NCBI GenBank assembly: GCA_033782935.1
Contig: JAWQEG010001314.1
Location: forward strand, 1,364,001-1,428,000
Source of the DNA: Petrolisthes cinctipes
Lineage: Eukaryota > Arthropoda > Malacostraca > Decapoda > Porcellanidae
Direction: 5' to 3'
Length of the DNA stretch: 64,000 nucleotides
Part shown: positions 45,241 to 56,803 of the stretch, piece by piece
Numbering within the stretch: the first letter of the stretch is position 1
Layout of the letters: each line of letters opens with the position of its first letter
Notes under the pieces: generated by a model
What the model saw: only the letters and a program-made list of their open reading frames with translations
The model's database searches: none
What the model was told of the DNA's origin: nothing
Program-made: the position numbers and the translations under genes

Positions 45241-45380
45241 TATAACCCCATATTCTTATTACCGAACCTCTTCACACAAATATCGGTGAAATCTCTCCAC
45301 CCTGAAACAATTTGTTCAGGGTGGAGAGATTTCATCAACATTTGTGTTAAGTGGTTCAGTACTGAGGATATGTGGTTATA
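45241..45380. mobile_element. 140-bp hairpin MITE inside the transposase intron
   Basis: TATAACCCCATATTC, CACAAATATCGGTGAAATCT and CTCCACCCTGA on the left pair almost fully with TCAGGGTGGAGAGATTTCAT and ACATTTGTGTTAAGTGGTTC to GTGGTTATA on the right. The loop is about 10 nt. TA at both borders suggests a TA-targeting foldback MITE. Its RNA would resemble a long miRNA-type hairpin. Confidence 0.85.
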
Positions 45381-46290
45381 AAATCTAAAGTCCTACTCTG
45401 CATTGAATGTTTGTATGGTATACTTGCTGTAGCTAGACTATTACGGTATATTTTTCAATCGTGTTTTTGTTCAATTACTACGTTATATTCGGTGTTCTTA
45501 TCAGGAATCTACAATACTGAATGTAAAAATTCCTGTTTATGCATGTAATGGTAACTTTATAGCCCTATTCAGTGTTTTTTAACAGGCCCCAGTATGAAAG
45601 AGTAGCTATAAATATGTGTACACACTACTTGTATTTACGACATGGAACTCCTTAGTTAGTGTATCATGTAAGAAAGAAACAAGAATATAACTGTGCCTGA
45701 ACTATTCATTTATAGCAAGGAGACCCCGACCAAGAGTAACGACACGTCAGGAGGATGACAGAATTATACAAGCCGCTCATGAGTACCCATTAAGGACCGC
45801 TGTGGAACATCGAGATCAACTAGAATTGCAGGTGTCTGTTAACACTATCCGGAGACGGCTTCATGGTGCTGGAATACACCATAGGATTCCTGCAAAGGAG
45901 ACCCTCACAAATGCACACCGTGAAGGCCGGCTCGCATTCGCCAAGCAGCATGTCGATAAAGAACTCGACTTCTGGTCCAGGGGTGGGATCTTCAAAGCAT
46001 CGTAAGTTGGTGGCGCTACGATCACCTTTACTATCTCGTAGCCGCCATATTTGATCGTGGCTTACGAGGATCATAAGTTGGTATCTCCAAAGCTTCATAA
46101 CCTCCCTCGTAGCTCACGATGATAACCTCGTAGCGAGCGTCGCTGCCCGTTTCGTTCCGTGTGTTTTGTTCATCCCGCCACCCAGCTGACTGGCTCTCAG
46201 CCAATCACAATGAAGGAAACAATATGTCCTTGGTACTGTAAGCCAATCATAACGTAGTATTACAATGTCAACAAATAAACATTGTCTCAG

Positions 46291-48076
46291 ATGTCAACAC
46301 CACCAGCTGATAGAGATGACACAGTCACCAAGTTACATCAGACAGGAATTACAGCAAAAGACAGGTAAGTGAATTATTATACTGTGTTGATAAACATTTA
46401 ACACAACAGTGGAGATAAGGCAGCTGACCCCCCGGGCATATTTTTAATATCACGCCAATCACTGGTATATTGTATATAGATTTTTGGTTAGGTTAGGTTT
46501 GGCTAGTTTAGTTTAAGATAGGTTAGGTTACGTACTGTAAATCAAGAACAGCATGATACAAATAGTTTACTGGTAGCTGGTTGTCATGAAAATAAATCAA
46601 AGACATTGACTGGGAGGACATTATATTATTTTAACTTCTACTGTCACTGTTTTATTTCCTTTACACCTACCTACAGTAGTTTCTATATTAATCTCAAAAT
46701 CTGTACAGTTGATTGCCATTACCAAGTAACAGGCAGAAATATACCATATGTAGTGAAATCTGGCAAGTGCAATATAATAACTAAGACTTCAAACAGTTTT
46801 ATTGAAAGACAGATCAAGGAAATAAATTATATAAGCATTATTTATATTATGGATTCGGCTGTTGGCATGGGCACACATAGGTTGAAGGATGGGGGGGGGG
46901 GGGGGAGTGTCCATTGCCTGATTTAAATACAGTACCATTTTAATATGATAACCAGCAGGTATTGTAATTTATTCTTCTTGGTTTTGCTTTGTTATTGAAT
47001 TATGTACCATTTTTCGTTATATTTCAGGTGGTGACACTAGTGACACAAAGACATTCACCCACATAGAAGAGGCTATGGCTCAAGTCATTAAAGAAGTGCA
47101 AGTGTCGGGTATTTCTGTGGACTCCAAGACCCAGGCAGTATGTACAGTATATAACAGTAAAAAATATTCTGCTGTTCATCTAGGCTAGTAATATGGAAAT
47201 CTTCCCTCATTGGCACTCTGTGAAGTAATTACATTGAGAGTTTATATATATAAAACATACATTTTGAGCAGCATTACCTCTCAATTCCATTCAAAGTTAA
47301 ACAATGCAAATCATAAGGCCTTAGTCCTAGGAACAAATATACAAGATGTTCTCATATATCCATACCTTCAGTAAATACGGTACATGTACAATGATGACCC
47401 AATATACAGGAGTCAAGTACATAGTGATTTATACATTTTGTGTATCATATAAATAACTCCTGTTAGCAGTTCATGTAGTCGAAAAAATTGGAGCCATGTT
47501 AATCAAAACTAAATTTGTGATGCTTTGTTAGATTCCATATGTATCATATGAGTACTTTAACCAAGTAAAAATTGCAGTACTGCTGCTGTACTTATATGTA
47601 TGACTAATTATATACTGCTTTCTTTAAGAGTGACTTTACAATATTAATTCATAACGATAATCCTTAATATTTCTCTAAAATTATATGAAAGTTGCTAATT
47701 TTCATAATTTCATAATAAGGTGATGTGGATGACCCAGGACTGCCATCAAGGGCCCCTTCACCTAGACCTGGGCCAAGTTGGCAGGACTTCGGGCCAGTTA
47801 CAGTGGAAGACTGTGAAGTTTTGACTGGCGACAGCTTGCCGAAGCTGGTAAAACCTACCACCAAGTGAGGAGCATTCGTACCACAGCTCTTTAGCCTCAA
47901 GTCGCCCTTCCTCTAGGTCAGCTGGAGGTGTGACAGCTCATCTGGAAGCTACGCTAGCTCCAGATATACTAGTTGTCCATAAGACTATAAGGGATATTTT
48001 GATGGATCTTGCAGAAAATATAGCCACAATATCAGAAACTTTGGTGAACATTAAAAAGGCTATCGAGAAAAGGTGA
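46291..48076 (+). CDS. Putative multi-exon gene carried by the 3.8-kb element, unknown function
   Basis: Candidate exons are 46291-46364 (MSTPPADRDDTVTKLHQTGI then TAKD, donor GTAAGT) and about 47028-47137 (DTSDTKTFTHIEEAMAQVIK, EVQVSGISVDSKTQA, donor GTATGT). They continue at 47720-47864 (DVDDPGLPSRAPSPRPGPS, then WQDFGPVTVEDCEVL, donor GTGAGG) and 47917-48076 (SAGGVTAHLEATLAPDILVV, TIRDILMDLAENIATISETL, ending IEKR stop). The last two join in phase across a 52-bp intron and end in a likely coiled coil. This resembles the C-terminal layout of Myb/SANT-like accessory proteins of PIF/Harbinger elements, but no Myb or MADF domain is visible. Phases between the first three exons do not fit simply, so at least one border or an extra exon is missing. 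Confidence 0.45.
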
Positions 48077-49500
48077 TTTGTTTTCAAGTGTGTTTTGTTG
48101 TGTGTGTGTGATTTTTTTTTTTAATGATTAGTGTGGTTTAAGTTGTGTTATATTTTGTGACAGAGTTATTAGTGTGCAAGTATGTTTTTAGTTGTGTGGT
48201 TTGTGTGTAGGTTTCAATCTAAATTATTGTTAACTTCTGCTTATGTTTTTTAAGAAATTACATTATTTATTTTCATTATATATTTTGTCTTTCAATTATA
48301 GCTTTTAACATTCACATTTCATGTTAGATTTATTATTCTTTGAGTAAAATCAACTTTTTTTTCATGCATTCTTATCTTTGGCTAATAATATTAATGTCTT
48401 AGTTTTATTTACATCAAGGTTCGAAGATTAACTATAAGGATATACTTATGCCGTACTGTGGCTTTAATCTTATTGTATTTTAATAATTTCTCTGCCATAT
48501 TTGTGATATGTCCAAGCAATGTGAAGAGTGCCAAACAAGTACTGTAGTCATTAAGGAATTGGTGTTTTTTTGTTTTCAGTCATTGTTGGAAAGTACATGA
48601 GTTCAAACAGCTTTCCAATATCATAAATTTGCAGGTTTTTACTCAGGTATATATAATGTAATGAACTGTGATAATGCAGGAAACTAATAGTACAAATAGC
48701 TAGGGAGGTATCATGGATTTCTGTAAACTTTACAGGTGTCATATGTAAATAAAATGTAGGTTTTTTTATAGTCTATAATTAAAACATTTAGAAAAACCAA
48801 TACCAGTCACATATTTGTTATATGCTTTTGAAAAGCATTTATTTTAGAAAAATACAAGTCTTATGTAATATGAGAACAGGTGAAAATTATGTATTAAATT
48901 ATACTGTTCAATAAAATTAATTGAATTGGTGGGAAAGGTTCATGTACGGTACATGTTATTGAGACTTTTACAACATGATAATATTTGCATTAGTTAATTC
49001 TGAGACATATTTTTGTCTTTAGATTCGGGAATATGGTCAACCTTTTACACATCTCCAGTATATATCAGTAGGTATATAATTCCAGTTATTTAAATGTTAC
49101 CAGCTCACACATCACATTAATGTGCTTGTAATATTTTCATTAGAAAGTCAATCAATCATAAAGAAAGTTTATTAACCTTAAGAATGTCCACTTCATGCAG
49201 AGGACTATGGATTAAAGACTCATACTACATGGATTAAGTTAGGTCTAACTATGCAATGAAGAATTTCTGCTTTGTTTGCAGGTAACTGGAAGCCACTTTC
49301 CTGCAATTAGTAAGTCACCATTATATCCTATTATTCTTAAACACTCCAAAAGTAATGATACACAAAAAAAGTATTTGTAACTTTCTATTTCACAGTGCAT
49401 CAGTTTAAATTGACACTTGCAGCTCCATTCTCCTAAGCTGCTCACTGAATCCCCTCCTCTTGTTTATATTTACCGATAAGTGACAACAACAACAACCATT
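48077..49500. other. 3' part of the 3.8-kb element: no gene seen
   Basis: AT-rich text with no recognisable domain, presumably 3' UTR and element body. The subterminal repeats begin near 49560. Confidence 0.45.
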
Positions 49501-50239
49501 ATGTCGCCTGTGTCGGCCGCGCCAAGTGTAAATAAAATCAAATCTCACTATTTACGGGTTGTTTATCGACTACGCGACCCTGCTATCAGCCTAAAGGGTG
49601 CTTTTCAGTTCTCGTAGCGCTACGAGCAAATATGGCGCATAATGGCGGACGGAAACTCCCTTACGAGGCTTTGAAGATACGATCGTAGCGGTTATGAGCA
49701 ACTTACGAGCAAATATGGCGCTACGAGAATCATAACTGCGGTTACGATGCTTTGAAGATCCCACCCCAGGGTGGTATTCACTGATGAAAAACGTTCAGAT
49801 CCTCTGATCATGGACGGAAACATGTGTGGAGGATGGATAACACCAGGTATTATTTTATGTCTTCAAAGACAGCAACTCTGATAAGAAAACAAGGGGTCTA
49901 GCAAACTGAATAAATCTAGCTTTTGGAAGCACTAAATGTATTTTACTAGTCCGTCATTAACAATCTGCTGCATACTTTACAATATAGGTAATAATTCTTA
50001 GTTAAATATTAATTTTTAATAAAATATGGCATCTCCATATCTGTGAACACACACACACACAACGTGGATCTATTAACTTGTCAAAATATAATTAATCTTA
50101 TCTTCCATTAATTCCAAATTGCTGATTACCAATTTTACAGGCAAAAGACACAACCTGATCTTCTTACTGTAGTTTTACCCACCCATATAAACTATGGAGA
50201 TTAGTGCATTATTTTAACTAATACTTTATATATTTCTAG

Positions 50240-50764
50240 GTATGAGCGTCCCCACATATTTGAGGAGACAAGGAGTGGCCACGTAGTGTGCAATGTATGG
50301 GGATGGATCTCCATATATGGTGTAGGTGATGTCACGAGACTGGAGGGACGGTTTACGGCTCAGGCATACTTGAGGATACTGCAGGATTAATATCTCCCTT
50401 CCCTACAAGAAAGGAACTTCCCCTTTCCCCCTTTCCTGCTGGCCCTATCATATTTGTCAAAGATCGTTGCCCAGTTCACACGGCACGAGCAGTTCGGGAG
50501 TGGTTCGCTGGTCAAGAAAACCTACAAATGTTGGAATGGCCCAGTAAAGGTTGTGATTGCAACCCGATAGAAAATATTTGGGCAAATATGGTTAATACAT
50601 GGGAGGCAGAGCAAGAGAGAACAGCAGATATGTTGATGGCTCACGTTAATCGCGTGTGGGAAGGATACCGCAACAAACCACACCTTGTGAGAAGTATAGT
50701 GTCCTCTATGCCTGAGAGACTACGTGAGGTAATAGAGAAACAAGGTGGATGGACCCATTATTGA
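50240..50764 (+). pseudogene. Tc1/mariner transposase C-terminal part (right-arm copy)
   Basis: After a TTTCTAG acceptor the frame reads YERPHIFEETRSGHVV and WGWISIYGVGDVTRLEGRF. It then breaks (TAA in LQD-stop-YLPSLQERNF, slip near 50430) and resumes with IIFVKDRCPVHTARAVREWF, MLEWPSKGCDCNPIENIWAN to the stop at 50762. The break is identical in the left arm. Confidence 0.82.
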
Positions 50765-51434
50765 GACATTAAAAAATAAATATAAAGAACTGTTTAATCA
50801 ATTTGTTTTCCTTACTGAATGTAAATGTAAAGAACTGTTTAATAAATTTGTTTTCCTTACTGAATGTATTTATCTATTTGTTTATATTTACAGTGGATTA
50901 CTAAGTCACCCAAAATGATGGCGAATAATTTAATGGAGAAAAAATATAGGTTGAGGTAATAAAACATTTGTCACTAAAATGTCACTGATACTTGAACGCA
51001 AGGTTCTCATTATGGACAGTTAAATTCTACCTGTAAATCGTGTGTTATAATTCAGGAGGGACATTTACACACACATCATATTACATCCTCTGGTCTGGTT
51101 TGAGCCTATCCACAAGTGAGGGAATTGGCATCCTCTACCAAATCCTACTCGGTTTTGTCTCTTTCTGATTCATGACATTTTAATATTCCTTCTGACTACA
51201 GTAATCACATACACCCGACCTCTTTCTAAAGGCGCATCAACACAAAGAGACACTGTCTGAGCATACACCAGACAGAAGCGAGCCAGAAGCAGGTGAATAA
51301 CACTGGACGGTAAAAAAACAAACAAACTCGCTTTTGTCTGTTTATACGATCGAGCACTACGGAACGAGCATATTTCTCTCTCTTCTTTGCAGTGTTACCA
51401 GATGATTCATTTCCTGGCTGTCTCCACGCTGTAA

Positions 51435-52049
51435 AGGCCGTATCACACGGTCGCTCTTTTCCTGCGACATCGTGTCCTGCGACACCATTTTCGACATGTC
51501 GCGGGAAACAATGGCACACGGCAAATTCTCAAGAAAGACAACAACGACGACCGACGACACCACGCGGGACAACCAAAACACTGTCACAAAAGCGAAATCC
51601 CCAAGGATAGACGCCATTAACCGAGCAATTTTAACTGTTGGAGCATGTGCAATTGTTTTGGAAGAAGAAGAGGAAAGAGGTTTGGACCAGGCGGCAGGCG
51701 AAAGCAGAAACGTAAACAAACCCCGAAATCAAATCAATGTTCCATGCTCATATTTAACAGTTAAATTTGGCGTATATAATATATAAGATCTAGGAATACA
51801 ATTTCTATATTCAAATAATGATACCTAACACTACTTAAATCATAATATGCCATAATAATATATTGCATACAATATTATTCTCTGTAGACTTTCAACGACT
51901 TTCTCCCTGTCGCAGGAAATCCCCGACAGTTTTCGATAGTTTCCGTGGACACCTCGTCGTCCGAAATCTCCCGTTTCCCGCGACATGTCGTCGAAAATGG
52001 TGTCGCACGACACGATGTCGCAGAAAAAAGTGCTCGTGTGATACTCGCT
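51435..52049. mobile_element. PIF/Harbinger-like MITE (right-arm copy)
   Basis: Inverted counterpart of 41939-42558 with ends AGGCCGTATCACACGGTCGC and GTGCTCGTGTGATACTCGCT, flanked by TAA and TTA. It interrupts sequence carrying a GATCGAGCAC motif on both sides (51349 and 52121), so an older TIR element may surround it. Confidence 0.7.
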
Positions 52050-52239
52050 TTATGCTCGCCACACACCTACCAAACTTGTTTACTGGAATGGGTTTTCGTA
52101 ACAGTGTATGCCCGTAGAGCAGTGCTCGATCGTGTGGACGGCCTTAAATTATGCTTGTGTTGATTGGGCCTACCACACCCTGTCAAACATGTCAAAAACA
52201 AGCGAGGAGAACGGTCTGTTACAAAATCCTCCCTCCCCC

Positions 52240-55045
52240 ACCAAGGGGTCGAGAGTCCCTGGGAATGGCTTCGGTCACCCGGGCAATTACCACATCCCTC
52301 ACAACTCGGCTACACATTCTTTCCACCACCAAGAAATATTCTCAGGCTGTCATTTCTCGGCTTCTTGCCGGAGACATTGAAATTAATCCTGGACCCATTT
52401 ACAAATACACATGTCAGACCTGCTCAAAACCCATCACATCTAGTAAACAGACAAAGGGTTCTGTTCAATGAAACTCTTGAACAAACTGGACCCACTTCAC
52501 ATGTACGTCACTTGCCTCCAGAAAAAACTACACAAACACATGGACCTGTCCCACATGTCCCATACTTCTACTATAACAGCACCTTACCCTCACTCCCACC
52601 TCTATCACCCTCACTTCATACACCATCACCCCTACCACCATTATCTCCATCCCCTCACTGACTCCTCACCCCCGTGCACCAACACACAACATTAACATAC
52701 TTCAATTAAACATAGATGGCATCAACACAAAAATACAACAACATACACATTGGCATCTTACAAAGAACAAGATTACGCAACACATAAAACACCTACATTT
52801 CCCAATTTCACCACCATCAGCCAAGACCTGGCCTACAGCAATGGCGTTGGACTCGCCACCCTAGTCCACAAATCCCTTAAATATAAAGAATTCAGTGCAC
52901 ACCAACTCTCTTCCTCCCCCATCAAGGAAATTCAAGCCGTCATAGTACCTACTGGCAAAACAACAAGTATTACAATACTTGATCTATACATCCTCCCTAA
53001 TGCCTGCCCGACAGTTCCCCATAATTTTTCACCACAGATCCAACAAATCACTAACCAACCTGATCTCATCCCGAGTGGTGACTTCAACGCAAAGACGTTG
53101 GTCTTGCAAGTCAACAACCCAGATATAGACAGAGGGTTTGAAATCCTTTCTCGAATGGACATCCTCATCACATTAAAAAAAACACTCACCAACACCACGA
53201 CATCCCTCACCAAGCCCTCTGCCAATAATCACCACCTTCTGCACCCTAACCTCGCCCCCAGAACGTCATTGATAGTGGTGAGAACCCATGGCTCTGACCA
53301 TCTCCCAATCATAATCATCACAAAACAAGAATCACTCCAACTGACAACAGACACACTAACTACAAAATAGCCAACTGGGAAGTCTTTACTACCGAATCAG
53401 AATAACATTTTGAATGGTACACCCATCACAAACATAAACAATGTTGTACAAATTTTCAATAGAATTATAGAAAACGCAGACAAACAACACAACCCTAGAG
53501 ACAACAGAAGAAAATACAACCCCAACTTTACACTAGAAATTCAAGGCCTCATCATCAGACAATTAAACAATTATACTCACATTCGCAATTCTTCTCGCAC
53601 AGCAAATACAAACACTAATTACAAACACTATTAAAGAACATAAAACACTTTGGCAATAGTTTGACACACTTTATCACAAAAACACCAGCAAAGTCTACAA
53701 AACTCTAAGACAGCATCACACAGTCCAACAGCAACACTACACAATCATATGAAGCCATAATAAGAACAGACACTATACCCTCAAATAAATAAGCAAACAT
53801 CCTCATCCACCATTTCTCTCATGTCAGCCACCTTCACCCTAAAGACCGACGAGTTACCAGACGTAAGACATTTCCCCCACTGACCCAGACTAAGCACCAT
53901 TCACAAACTGTCAGACGAATCACATCATCCACAACCTCCAGCACTCATCTACCCGTGGCCCTGACAGCATCGGTAACATAGCCTACACCTTGGACCACAA
54001 GGCATACAAACACTCTCTAACATAGCAAACTACAGCCACTCGCACAACATCTAATGGCATGGAAATATCATCACTATCCCCAAACCCAACAAAGATCCCA
54101 CACTACCTTCATCTCGTCACCCTCCTTTGCACCACATCCATAGTTACTGAGCGCCTCTTCATTAGTCTAATCACACCATACATTCCCCTTGAATCCTCAC
54201 ATGGTTTCAGACCACTACACTCAACGAACACTTTTCCCATATACATCACACAAATAATCTCTGATGGCATCCAACTCTGATAGACCCCCCCCCCCCACGC
54301 AGAACACTCCTCGCCACATTGAACATCAGCAAAACATTCGATGCCATCCCCCGCCACAACCTCACAATCTGAACATACAACACAAACATGCATAACACAA
54401 AAATATGGCTAACAAATTCTTGGGAGGAAAGTAGCCCAGGTTACAATTGCTGGTCAGTCATCTAATATATATATCACCAACGGTGTCCCCCCAAGGATCT
54501 GTATTGTTACCCACTTTTTTTCAATTTATGCATGCATGACCTACCAACGCCCCAGACACCACAAATACACGTAGCATCCTACGCAGACGAGTTATCACAC
54601 ACACATGCAGACACAGCCACTCGCATCATCCAACCCTACCTCGACACACCACAAACATAACACCACAAAAAAAAAAAACTTAGTACCCACCAAGTCAACT
54701 GTCACTCTTCTCACAAACAGGAACGCTGAACACCGCTAAACACCTCACCTCACCATAAACACACCTATACCACACACTCATAATACTTGGCACAACAAAA
54801 CACATCTGTCATTCAAACAACACAATCATCAAAAACAAATGCATGCAAAGACTTAATGCCCTCAGATCTCTTGCCAGCACAACATTTGAACATAAAGAAA
54901 CCACAACCACAGTGTACAAACAATATATCCGATCAGTGATGGATTATGCAAGCCACCAACTCTTGCCTCAAACCTCACCAAGACTCGTCCCAAGACTCAA
55001 CACCCTTCCCAATAGCAGTCAGTCTCCTGGATGGGTATGAGGAAA
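52240..55045 (+). pseudogene. Decayed APE-type LINE (family L-C)
   Basis: The ORF2 start region (52290-52471) ends in a 2A-like motif followed by YTCQTCSKPITSSKQ, a zinc-finger-like start usual in CR1/RTE-type polyproteins. 52750-53370 contains endonuclease blocks (GVGLATLVHKSLKY, LIPSGDFNAKT, VRTHGSDHLPIII with the SDH motif). Later frames keep RT pieces: SHGFRPLHSTNTFPIYITQI, FEATPRHN-like text, NGVPQGSVL-like text near 54480 and SYADE-like text near 54590. RLNALRSLASTTFEHKETTT (54846) is a C-terminal block. The plus strand is strikingly rich in CA, and frameshifts and stops are frequent. Confidence 0.75.
52373..52396 (+). other. 2A-like motif at the LINE ORF2 N-terminus
   Basis: GDIEINPGP, encoded at about 52370-52396, matches the D(V/I)ExNPGP consensus of 2A ribosome-skipping peptides. 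Such sequences are known at the N-termini of several APE-type non-LTR retrotransposon proteins. Activity here is inference; the element is dead. Confidence 0.8.
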
Positions 55046-55238
55046 GTACAACATCAATAGTTTGTGGGGGGGAATAGAATTCAGGATAGTGAAGCTAAGA
55101 AAACACCTGTTTGAAGAAATAGAATAAGAAAGAAGAATATTGTGAACATACTTTTCAAAACTATAAGTTTTCATGAAAATAATTTAGTCAGGTACTGGTA
55201 ATGTGAAAATTTTTCATGTGTTTTATGGCCATTGGCAG

Positions 55239-55943
55239 TATGTTGGAGTGGGACGTGTTGGTTGTTCCCTCGTTCAAGTATTGACAAGGCTCCATTGTGA
55301 TGTTGGCTTCGGTAAGTATAATATTGTTCATAAGTATTATAAAGTTAGTGTTCTTATGATATGATACAGGAAACAGAATTTGGAAGAAATGAATGATAAT
55401 GCAAGGGGTTAATAGTTTAAATAAACAGGAAGATTAATTAATATCGATAAAAGATGTTGAATTTTAGTCAAGTGCTTGACAAAAAGAATAAATAGTAAAA
55501 GTAGTTTAAATGTAATGAAGATATCTTGAGAGGAATTTGATATTTAATAAAAGAAAAGTTAATGACAGTTAAAAATAGGAAGCCTAATAAGTATGAGAGA
55601 AAAGTGATGATAATTAAAAAAATAGTGAAGGGTATTATAAAGATGTAGGCTTTATATTAATAATGGTCGCATAAAAAAAATGGATGTAAACGAACTTATG
55701 GAGCCGACTGTATATGTGTATTGTGTGCGAGAGTGTGGTAACAACTTATATTAATTGCTTCTGTAACTCATAATAGTTACCAAATACTATAGGAGTTGTT
55801 GAATGTTTCTAATGATGATGTTTGTAATTGCAGGTGGTGAAGAAAGTGGTGTGATGCGCCATTACACACGCCCAGTCTTCATTGTATTGGGTGGTACAGC
55901 ATTGTGCGGATACGTGTACTGGCGCCGGGCTACACTCTCCTGA
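55239..55943 (+). CDS. Candidate 3' exons of a host gene, C-terminal membrane anchor
   Basis: Exon 55239-55311 (after TTGGCAG, donor GTAAGT) encodes YVGVGRVGCSLVQVLTRLHC then DVGF. Exon 55834-55943 (after TAATTGCAG) encodes GEESGVMRHYTRPVF, IVLGGTALCGYVYW, RRATLS and a stop. The phases join (1). The C-terminus has one hydrophobic segment (PVFIVLGGTALCGYVYW) flanked by basic residues, like a tail anchor. I do not recognise the family. Upstream exons would lie before the LINE at 52.2 kb. Splice signals and phase are the only support. Confidence 0.4.
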
Positions 55944-56803
55944 ACACACACACACACACACACCCTGTACCAGTAGTGGGGGTGTGAGCCTTTCAGTGTG
56001 CTGGGTACGGTTGGCCACACGAATTCTTACACAGGCTATATGGAAAGAGAGGTCATTATTCTGGAAGTACTGCAATGAATGTTCTACCAAGAGACTCGGT
56101 GATTGCTAAATAACAAACCTAATAATATTAATAATGTTGTATTGCAGTTACATAGTGTTACATTTCCTGTATGTTGTAAACCCTGGAAAACCATTGTGTA
56201 TGTATGAATTGTTGGGGCCAATAGTACGTGTATATATATGTGTGTGTGTGGAGCTGTGTTTGGGTGGAAGTGACCCCCTTCCCCCCTTGGTGCTGGGGAC
56301 CAAGGGGGGAAGTATTACACTCTGCAGTTACCTGAAGGAACCCCGTTGGGCCCCCCTTATAATTATGAGGGGGGCCTGGGGGTGTCCTGAGGGGACATGC
56401 ATGAGTCATCTCCAATCTTGTATTGAAGTAGCATATCGTTACTTTGATATGCCCGAATACGAATTTCAATTTTTTTTTTTTTTTTTTTTTTTAATATTTT
56501 TGGCGGGATGATCCTGGTTGGGTTCCGGAGAGTCTTCGGAGTATGAAATAAAAGGAATAGAATGTATTAAGGTATCTCGAAAGAAAATTAGTTGTTTATT
56601 TTGTATCCTGGTATATAAAAGATTGAGAAATGGAATGATTTGTTACTATACGAAAAAATTGACGACAGGAGTCCTAGAAATGTTGGTGTTCCATAGGTGT
56701 GTGTGTGTGTGTCTGGTATGGGCTGAGGTAGGTCTAGATTACAGATGTGAAAACTCGGCCAGAGAGAGGGAGATACAGTACATAGAAATAGAGTATATAG
56801 ATG
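55944..56803. other. Possible 3' UTR and intergenic sequence
   Basis: A (CA)n tract at 55945-55963, a G/C-rich stretch 56265-56400 with inverted CCCCCTTGG / CCAAGGGGG, and a T-run 56466-56492. AATAAA occurs at 56547. No gene recognised. Confidence 0.4.

Larger units (their letters stand above)
45981..49766 (+). mobile_element. 3.8-kb TIR element with 3-bp CAG target duplication
   Basis: Exact 25-bp inverted ends start GGGTGGGATCTTCAAAGCAT. CAG is present on both outer sides (45978-45980, 49767-49769), and removing the element with one CAG restores the transposase reading FWSRVVFTDEK. About 200 bp inside each end, GCTACGA, ACGAGCAAATATGGCG and TTACGAG motifs recur in both orientations as subterminal repeats. 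The length and target duplication fit a PIF/Harbinger-related group, but no transposase was recognised. It carries the gene models at 46291-48076. Confidence 0.9.
45024..50764 (+). pseudogene. Tc1/mariner-type transposase gene, spliced, split by a 3.8-kb insertion
   Basis: Exon 1 (to 45203) encodes IVGLREGGHSIRAIVIHLAI then SPTTVAKWIRRWEESEDLTD, the paired-like HTH of Tc1 transposases. A GTAAGT donor at 45204 and TTTATAG acceptor at 45711-45715 define a 512-bp phase-1 intron. Exon 2 begins RRPRPRVTTRQEDDRIIQAA, the second HTH, and reaches ELDFWS. There the 3.8-kb element at 45981-49766 interrupts; FTDEK (first catalytic Asp block) follows at about 49775. A second intron (49847-50239) precedes YERPHIFEETRSGHVV, WGWISIYG, DRCPVHTA and NPIENIWAN (last two blocks) up to 50764. 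A TAA near 50388, a frameshift near 50430 and a frameshift in exon 1 show inactivity. Confidence 0.82.
49827..52218 (+). repeat. Right arm of the 2.4-kb inverted duplication
   Basis: Complement of 41771-44144. Because it continues the transposase reading frame from the loop, this arm is probably the original locus and the left arm the copy. Confidence 0.92.
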
